From: Aequorivita echinoideorum
Lineage (GTDB): Bacteria; Bacteroidota; Bacteroidia; Flavobacteriales; Flavobacteriaceae
NCBI RefSeq assembly: GCF_018476645.1
Contig: NZ_JAHCTB010000004.1
Location: 186,001 to 250,000 of the forward strand
DNA: 64,000 nucleotides
Direction of reading: 5' to 3'
Below are positions 60,428 to 64,000 of this stretch, piece by piece (the stretch's first letter is position 1; the number at the start of each line of letters is the position of its first letter). A model generated the notes under the pieces. It was not told the DNA's origin, made no database searches, and worked only from the letters and a program-made list of their open reading frames with translations. The translations under genes were made by a program, and so were the position numbers.

Positions 60428-61300
60428 TTAGTATTTTTCCGAAGCTATCAATACAATACCAATTACTGCGAGCACGATTCCCAACCAATTCTTAGGCAAT
60501 AATTTTTCCCTAAAAAGTAGAATTCCCAAAAATGTTGAGGTCAACACAATTGCTACGTTGTTGATAGTAAACACGCCGGAGCTTTCAAAAATGTTGCTGC
60601 GCAAGGCTTGCACCAGAAAATAGATTGAAAAATAATTGGGAATTCCCAAAAAAATCCCGCCCACTACGTTTTTGAATTCAAATTGGAATTTTCCCCGAAA
60701 AGCTTTAAAAATCAAAGTGACAATTCCAATAATCGCCGCGGCGAAGAATATGGTTGCCGAAAACAGCGGGGTGTCGTCCTTCGCCACAAATTCTCCTTCC
60801 AAAAATTTTATGGTCGTATCAATAATTCCGCTGCCCAAAAACACCAAAACCGGAAAAATTAAATTCTTGGGTTTTATTTTCAATCCCTCCTGTTTTTTGA
60901 TGGAAGCCAGATAAACGGCAATTAATGCAAGCAAAATCCCTAAGAATTTTAGAATCCCCAAGTGTTCTTTATAATATATCAATCCAAAGATTATAGGAAT
61001 TACAACACTCATTTTTGTTGCAACCGAGACAACCGAAAGTCCGCTACGCTGCGTAGTAATTGCCATCAACAAAAAAACGGTAATAAAAAGTACGCCTAAA
61101 ATGAGTGTGTACGGAAACCAAATATTTTGTGGGATTTCAACAACTCTGAAATCTGTTTGTTGAAAATAAAGTCCACAGCAGCAAGCCACTACATAATTTA
61201 TAACAATAGCTTGCAGGGTATTGATATTGAATTTTGGGTACAATTTGAAAACCACGAAAATGACCGTTGAAGCCAGAATGCTAAAAAGTAATGCCGTCAA
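60428..61300 (-). CDS. EamA/DMT-family membrane transporter
   Basis: A 290-residue protein with ten hydrophobic segments in two repeated halves, the EamA arrangement (second half: LLVFGS-like start IFPVLVFLGSGIIDTTIKF, ending LGIVLAVIGIVLIASEKY). Typical substrates are amino acids or other metabolites, but none can be named here. Its start overlaps the end of ribD by 4 bases (61297-61300), so translation is probably coupled; a link to riboflavin transport is tempting but unsupported. Confidence 0.82.
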   Translation of the reverse strand: MTALLFSILASTVIFVVFKLYPKFNINTLQAIVINYVVACCCGLYFQQTDFRVVEIPQNIWFPYTLILGVLFITVFLLMAITTQRSGLSVVSVATKMSVVIPIIFGLIYYKEHLGILKFLGILLALIAVYLASIKKQEGLKIKPKNLIFPVLVFLGSGIIDTTIKFLEGEFVAKDDTPLFSATIFFAAAIIGIVTLIFKAFRGKFQFEFKNVVGGIFLGIPNYFSIYFLVQALRSNIFESSGVFTINNVAIVLTSTFLGILLFREKLLPKNWLGIVLAVIGIVLIASEKY

Positions 61301-62346
61301 AATTTTTCTTTTTTGAAGGTTTGCAATCTATCATCCTTAATGATTTTTTCTGAAACCAAATATCCCGAGAAAGTTGGGGCCGTAACCCCTTCTGAAAAGG
61401 ATATGTTGCTTTTAAAAATCAGCGCTTCATCCCATAAACCTGCATCAATAAAAGTTTGAAGGATTTTTGCTCCACCTTCAACAATAAGCGATTGAATTTT
61501 TCGCTTATGCAAAACATTACAGATTTGCTTTGCTATATTTTCTGAAAAATCGATTTCTATAAATTCAATATTTTCTTTTTTAGGGTGATTGTTTTCAGAA
61601 AAAACAAGTGTTTGCACACTTCCATCCAAAACCGAATAATTTTCGGGAATTTTCAAATTTTTATCTATTATAATCCGCACAGGATTTTCACCTTGCCAAT
61701 GCCGCACCGTCAACGAAGGATTGTCCTGCATAACCGTGCTTGTGCCCACGAGAATGGACATTTCCTCGCTTCGTAATTTATGGGCAAGCTGTCGTGAAAA
61801 TTCATTTGTAATCCAAACCGGTTTTTTTTCTTTTCGATTTTCATTTTTGGGAGCGATAAAACCGTCCGCTGTTTCTGCCCATTTCAGAAAAATATACGGT
61901 CTTTTTTGTTGATGGAATGTGAAAAATCGCTTATTCAACTCATTGCATTCCTTTTCCAAGACGCCCACAATCACTTCGCAACCTGCATCAATCAATTTTT
62001 TGATACCGCGACCTGCTACCTGCGGATTTGGATCTGTACTGCCTATTACCACGTTCCGGATCCCTTTTTCAATAATCAAATCGGCGCAGGGCGGCGTTTT
62101 TCCAAAATGACTGCACGGTTCCAAGCTCACATATATGGTTGCTTGCTTCAAAAGGCCGGGATCTTTTACGCTCGCAATAGCATTGACTTCGGCGTGTGGC
62201 AAGCCGGATTTAAAGTGCCAGCCCTCGCCGATGATTTTATTTTGATTTATAATTACACTGCCCACCAATGGGTTAGGATAGGTGGTTCCAAGCCCATTTT
62301 TGGCCAATTGAATACAGCGCGCCATATATTTTTCGTGTATCTTCAC
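61297..62346 (-). CDS. ribD: Bifunctional riboflavin deaminase/reductase
   Basis: About 349 residues. The N-terminal deaminase domain has the zinc motifs PHAEVNAI and EPCSHFGKTPPCADLI; the C-terminal reductase domain includes FLKWAETADGFIAP, SILVGTSTVMQDNPSLTVR and LIVEGGAKIL. It carries out two steps between GTP cyclohydrolase II and ribityllumazine. The start is taken as GTG 62346 (KIHEKYMARCIQLAKNG); a TTG at 62361 and ATG at 62325 are alternatives. No FMN riboswitch fits in the 27-base divergent gap to the acetyltransferase gene. Confidence 0.92.
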   Translation of the reverse strand: MKIHEKYMARCIQLAKNGLGTTYPNPLVGSVIINQNKIIGEGWHFKSGLPHAEVNAIASVKDPGLLKQATIYVSLEPCSHFGKTPPCADLIIEKGIRNVVIGSTDPNPQVAGRGIKKLIDAGCEVIVGVLEKECNELNKRFFTFHQQKRPYIFLKWAETADGFIAPKNENRKEKKPVWITNEFSRQLAHKLRSEEMSILVGTSTVMQDNPSLTVRHWQGENPVRIIIDKNLKIPENYSVLDGSVQTLVFSENNHPKKENIEFIEIDFSENIAKQICNVLHKRKIQSLIVEGGAKILQTFIDAGLWDEALIFKSNISFSEGVTAPTFSGYLVSEKIIKDDRLQTFKKEKF

Positions 62347-62373
62347 AGCGTAAAAATACAAGGTTTTAGGAAA

Positions 62374-62859
62374 ATGGACACCCCAATAATTAGGCTAATT
62401 GAAGAGAAGGACAATGCACAAATTGCAAAAGTAATTCGTACAGTTTTAGAGGATTTCAACGTCCCGAAAGTAGGCACTGCCTATGCGGATAAATCTTTGG
62501 ACACAATGTTTGAAACATACCAAAAACCGAATTCCGTTTATTTTGTTGTTGAGGAAAACGGAAGGATAATTGGCGGTGCTGGCGTAGCAAAATTGGATAA
62601 TTATGAAGGGAATGTATGCGAACTCCAGAAAATGTATTTTTTGCCTGAAGCCAGAGGGAAGGGCATAGGCGCACAGATGATGGAATTCTGTATTGGAAAG
62701 GCACGCGAATTTAATTTTGAAAAAATATATTTGGAAACCATGGAATACATGACGCACGCCCAAAAACTGTATAAACAAGCAGGCTTTGAATATATTGATT
62801 GCGCACTGGGCGATACCGGCCATTATTCCTGCCCCGTGCATATGATCAGGGATCTTTAA
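62374..62859 (+). CDS. GNAT-family N-acetyltransferase
   Basis: A 161-residue GNAT protein starting at the ATG at 62374 (MDTPIIRLIEEKDNAQIAKVIR). The acetyl-CoA site is ELQKMYFLPEARGKGIGAQMMEFCI (R-G-K-G-I-G), followed by TMEYMTHAQKLYKQAGFEYID. The same frame is open far upstream through the antisense of ribD, but that part is not coding. Substrate unknown. It is followed by the array-filled spacer before prmC. Confidence 0.87.
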   Translation: MDTPIIRLIEEKDNAQIAKVIRTVLEDFNVPKVGTAYADKSLDTMFETYQKPNSVYFVVEENGRIIGGAGVAKLDNYEGNVCELQKMYFLPEARGKGIGAQMMEFCIGKAREFNFEKIYLETMEYMTHAQKLYKQAGFEYIDCALGDTGHYSCPVHMIRDL

Positions 62860-62865
62860 ATCCCC

Positions 62866-62954
62866 CAAATTCCAAATTTTAAACCTCAAGTTAAGATAAT
62901 AGCATCCACAGCATCCACAGCATCAATAGTAACAACAGCATCCATAGCATCAAA
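62866..62954 (+). repeat. Heptamer then nonamer arrays upstream of prmC
   Basis: Heptamer units (caaattc, caaattt, taaacct, caagtta, agataat) at 62866-62900 pass directly into six 9-base units at 62901-62954 (agcatccac x2, agcatcaat, agtaacaac, agcatccat, agcatcaaa). The prmC TTG start follows 3 bases later. Almost the whole spacer is therefore periodic. Confidence 0.82.
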
Positions 62955-62957
62955 AAC

Positions 62958-63815
62958 TTGAATTTATCAGCTCTTAAAAACCATTTTAAAAAAGCTCTTT
63001 CAGAAATATATCCTTCGGAAGAAGTACAATCTTTTTTTAATATTCTTTCTGAAAAATATCTGAATCTCTCCCGAATCGAAATCGCCTTAAATCCTGAAAA
63101 GGAAATTAATGCTGAGGATTTTCAAAAATTCAATTTGGCAATGCTTCGGCTGAAAAACCACGAACCTATACAATACATAGTAGGCGAAACCGAATTTTAC
63201 GGACTTCCCTTCAATTTGAACAAGCATACCTTAATCCCTCGTCCCGAAACCGAGGAGCTGGTCGAGTGGATTTTAAATCAATTCAACAATCAACAATCAA
63301 CAATCAGCAATCAACAATTGCTTGATATAGGAACGGGCAGCGGCTGTATTGCAATTTCGCTTGCAAAGAATCTTCAAAATGTAAAAGTTTCTGCAATGGA
63401 TATTTCAAAAGAAGCTTTAAAAATGGCGGGGATGAATGCTGAAATCAATAATGTTGAAATCAATTTTTTTGAAGCTGATATTTTAAAAACGCACACGCTT
63501 CCAGCTAAATATGATGTTATCGTCTCCAATCCGCCTTACGTTCGCAATAAGGAAAAAACCCAAATGCAACCCAATGTTTTAAGGTACGAACCGGGCGGTG
63601 CACTGTTTGTTTCAAATGAAGACCCGCTTATTTTTTATCGCGCAATAGCAACAATTTCAAAAAAACATCTTAAAACCAACGGCAAACTTTTCTTTGAAAT
63701 AAATGAATTTTTAGCTGAGGAAATGTGCGGGCTAATAACGGATTTGGGTTTTATCGATATAAAAATTAAAAAAGATATATTTGGAAAAAACCGAATGCTC
63801 GCCTGCAAATTATGA
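62958..63815 (+). CDS. prmC: Release factor glutamine methyltransferase
   Basis: A 285-residue enzyme that methylates the GGQ glutamine of release factors RF1 and RF2. The N-terminal helical domain leads to YGLPFNLNKHTLIPRPETEELVEW, SAM motif I LDIGTGSGCIAI (122-133) and the catalytic NPPY (191-194). Between Trp104 and motif I is a Gln/Asn/Ser-rich run (about residues 107-121) encoded by a heptamer array. The start is TTG 62958, just after a nonamer array; no in-frame ATG precedes the conserved region. The stop overlaps the next ATG (ATGA at 63812). Confidence 0.93.
   Translation: MNLSALKNHFKKALSEIYPSEEVQSFFNILSEKYLNLSRIEIALNPEKEINAEDFQKFNLAMLRLKNHEPIQYIVGETEFYGLPFNLNKHTLIPRPETEELVEWILNQFNNQQSTISNQQLLDIGTGSGCIAISLAKNLQNVKVSAMDISKEALKMAGMNAEINNVEINFFEADILKTHTLPAKYDVIVSNPPYVRNKEKTQMQPNVLRYEPGGALFVSNEDPLIFYRAIATISKKHLKTNGKLFFEINEFLAEEMCGLITDLGFIDIKIKKDIFGKNRMLACKL
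63278..63319 (+). repeat. In-frame heptamer array inside prmC
   Basis: Six 7-base units (tcaattc, aacaatc x3, agcaatc, aacaatt) occupy exactly 42 bases, that is 14 codons, in the linker before SAM motif I. Change by one or two units would shift the reading frame; change by three would keep it. Confidence 0.85.
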
Positions 63816-64000
63816 TAGAAAAACTAGAAAAAATATGTGTCTTCTGCGGAAGCAGTGACGGCAACGATCCCGCAATTACGGAAGCCGCCATCCAGCTCGG
63901 CAAAATTCTAGCGGAGAAAAAAATAACCTTGGTGTATGGCGCTGCTAAAATTGGCGTTATGGGTACGCTTGCAAAAAGCGTTCTGGACCACAACGGTAAA
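63812..64000 (+). CDS. LOG-family protein (TIGR00730-like), N-terminal part
   Basis: The first 63 residues are in the window and the gene runs off the right edge. They read KICVFCGSSDGNDPAITEAAIQLGKILAEKKITLVYGAAKIGVMG, the opening of the LOG/lysine-decarboxylase-like Rossmann family: C-V-x-C-G-S-S, then the Gly-rich loop (here YGAAKIGVMG instead of the commoner YGGGxxGLMG). Characterised members release cytokinin bases or cleave nucleoside monophosphates. The ATG overlaps the prmC stop codon by the ATGA pattern, so it is co-translated with prmC. The PGGxGT motif that would confirm activity lies outside. Confidence 0.88.
   Translation, partial: MIEKLEKICVFCGSSDGNDPAITEAAIQLGKILAEKKITLVYGAAKIGVMGTLAKSVLDHNGK

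Noticed and set aside
61906-62373. Long upstream extension of the acetyltransferase frame
   Set aside because: It is antisense to ribD motifs and has no GNAT similarity; the GNAT domain begins at the ATG at 62374.
62347-62373. FMN riboswitch ahead of ribD
   Set aside because: Only 27 bases separate ribD from the divergent acetyltransferase gene, too short for an FMN aptamer; none is seen ahead of ribH either.

Overview
The window reads as chromosomal DNA of a Flavobacteriaceae-type Bacteroidota. The grounds are: two proteins ending in the type IX secretion (T9SS) type A sorting domain; a menaquinone cluster in flavobacterial order (menA, UPF0173 hydrolase, menC, CPBP protease, menE); conserved neighbourhoods (TPR protein-ribH-mutL-rhomboid-rhomboid-EEP; pyrR-pyrB-rnz-pdxH-sixA-ppk1-ppx; dapF-GNAT-mltG; LMW-PTP-dnaA); -7 boxes of the form TAnnTTTG; and few Shine-Dalgarno sequences. 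The genus cannot be fixed from sequence alone. It is almost all housekeeping, with no gene-free stretch over 300 bases, no rRNA or tRNA, no CRISPR array, no prophage and no transposase.

Layout. 1-3.7 kb: cell-envelope genes and an orphan HsdR_N-domain protein divergent from holA. 3.9-7.1 kb: a large T9SS-secreted multidomain protein. 7.2-12.4 kb: the menaquinone cluster, interrupted by a four-helix-bundle (23S-IVS/Avd-like) gene bracketed by inverted octamer arrays. 12.4-14.4 kb: SRPBCC protein, lipoprotein and recF on the minus strand. 14.6-20.9 kb: TPR protein, ribH, mutL, two overlapping rhomboids and an EEP-family enzyme. 21.7-29.1 kb: parC, rpsA with a long structured leader, and a metzincin lipoprotein. 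29.3-36.6 kb: a one-directional run from pyrimidine synthesis to polyphosphate metabolism. 36.6-43.6 kb: envelope and transport genes, cbpA-cbpM, PAP2 and ychF. 43.8-48.5 kb: the most accessory-looking part, with a small secreted coiled-coil protein, a decayed alpha/beta-hydrolase, an orphan lipoprotein, parE and a GT39-like membrane protein. 48.7-64 kb: gap, degQ/htrA, dapF, mltG, a candidate lytic transglycosylase, rsmI-like, a sugar dehydrogenase, LMW-PTP, dnaA, a thioesterase, yigZ, a DMT transporter, ribD, prmC and a partial LOG gene.

The most unusual signal is not a gene. Many gene junctions are built from degenerate tandem arrays with a strict period of 7, 8 or 9 bases. The unit sequence differs from locus to locus. 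The arrays often supply the stop codon of the upstream gene and the start region of the downstream gene (UPF0173 hydrolase/four-helix/menC, SRPBCC/lipoprotein, pyrR/pyrB, rnz, sixA, ppx, prmC). One lies inside prmC, spanning exactly 42 bp (six 7-mers, 14 codons), and one sits at the broken end of the decayed hydrolase. Three of the five likely TTG-start genes (menC, rnz, prmC) begin in or directly after such an array. Together these suggest a sequence-generating process acting at gene borders and breakpoints, which deserves genome-wide testing.
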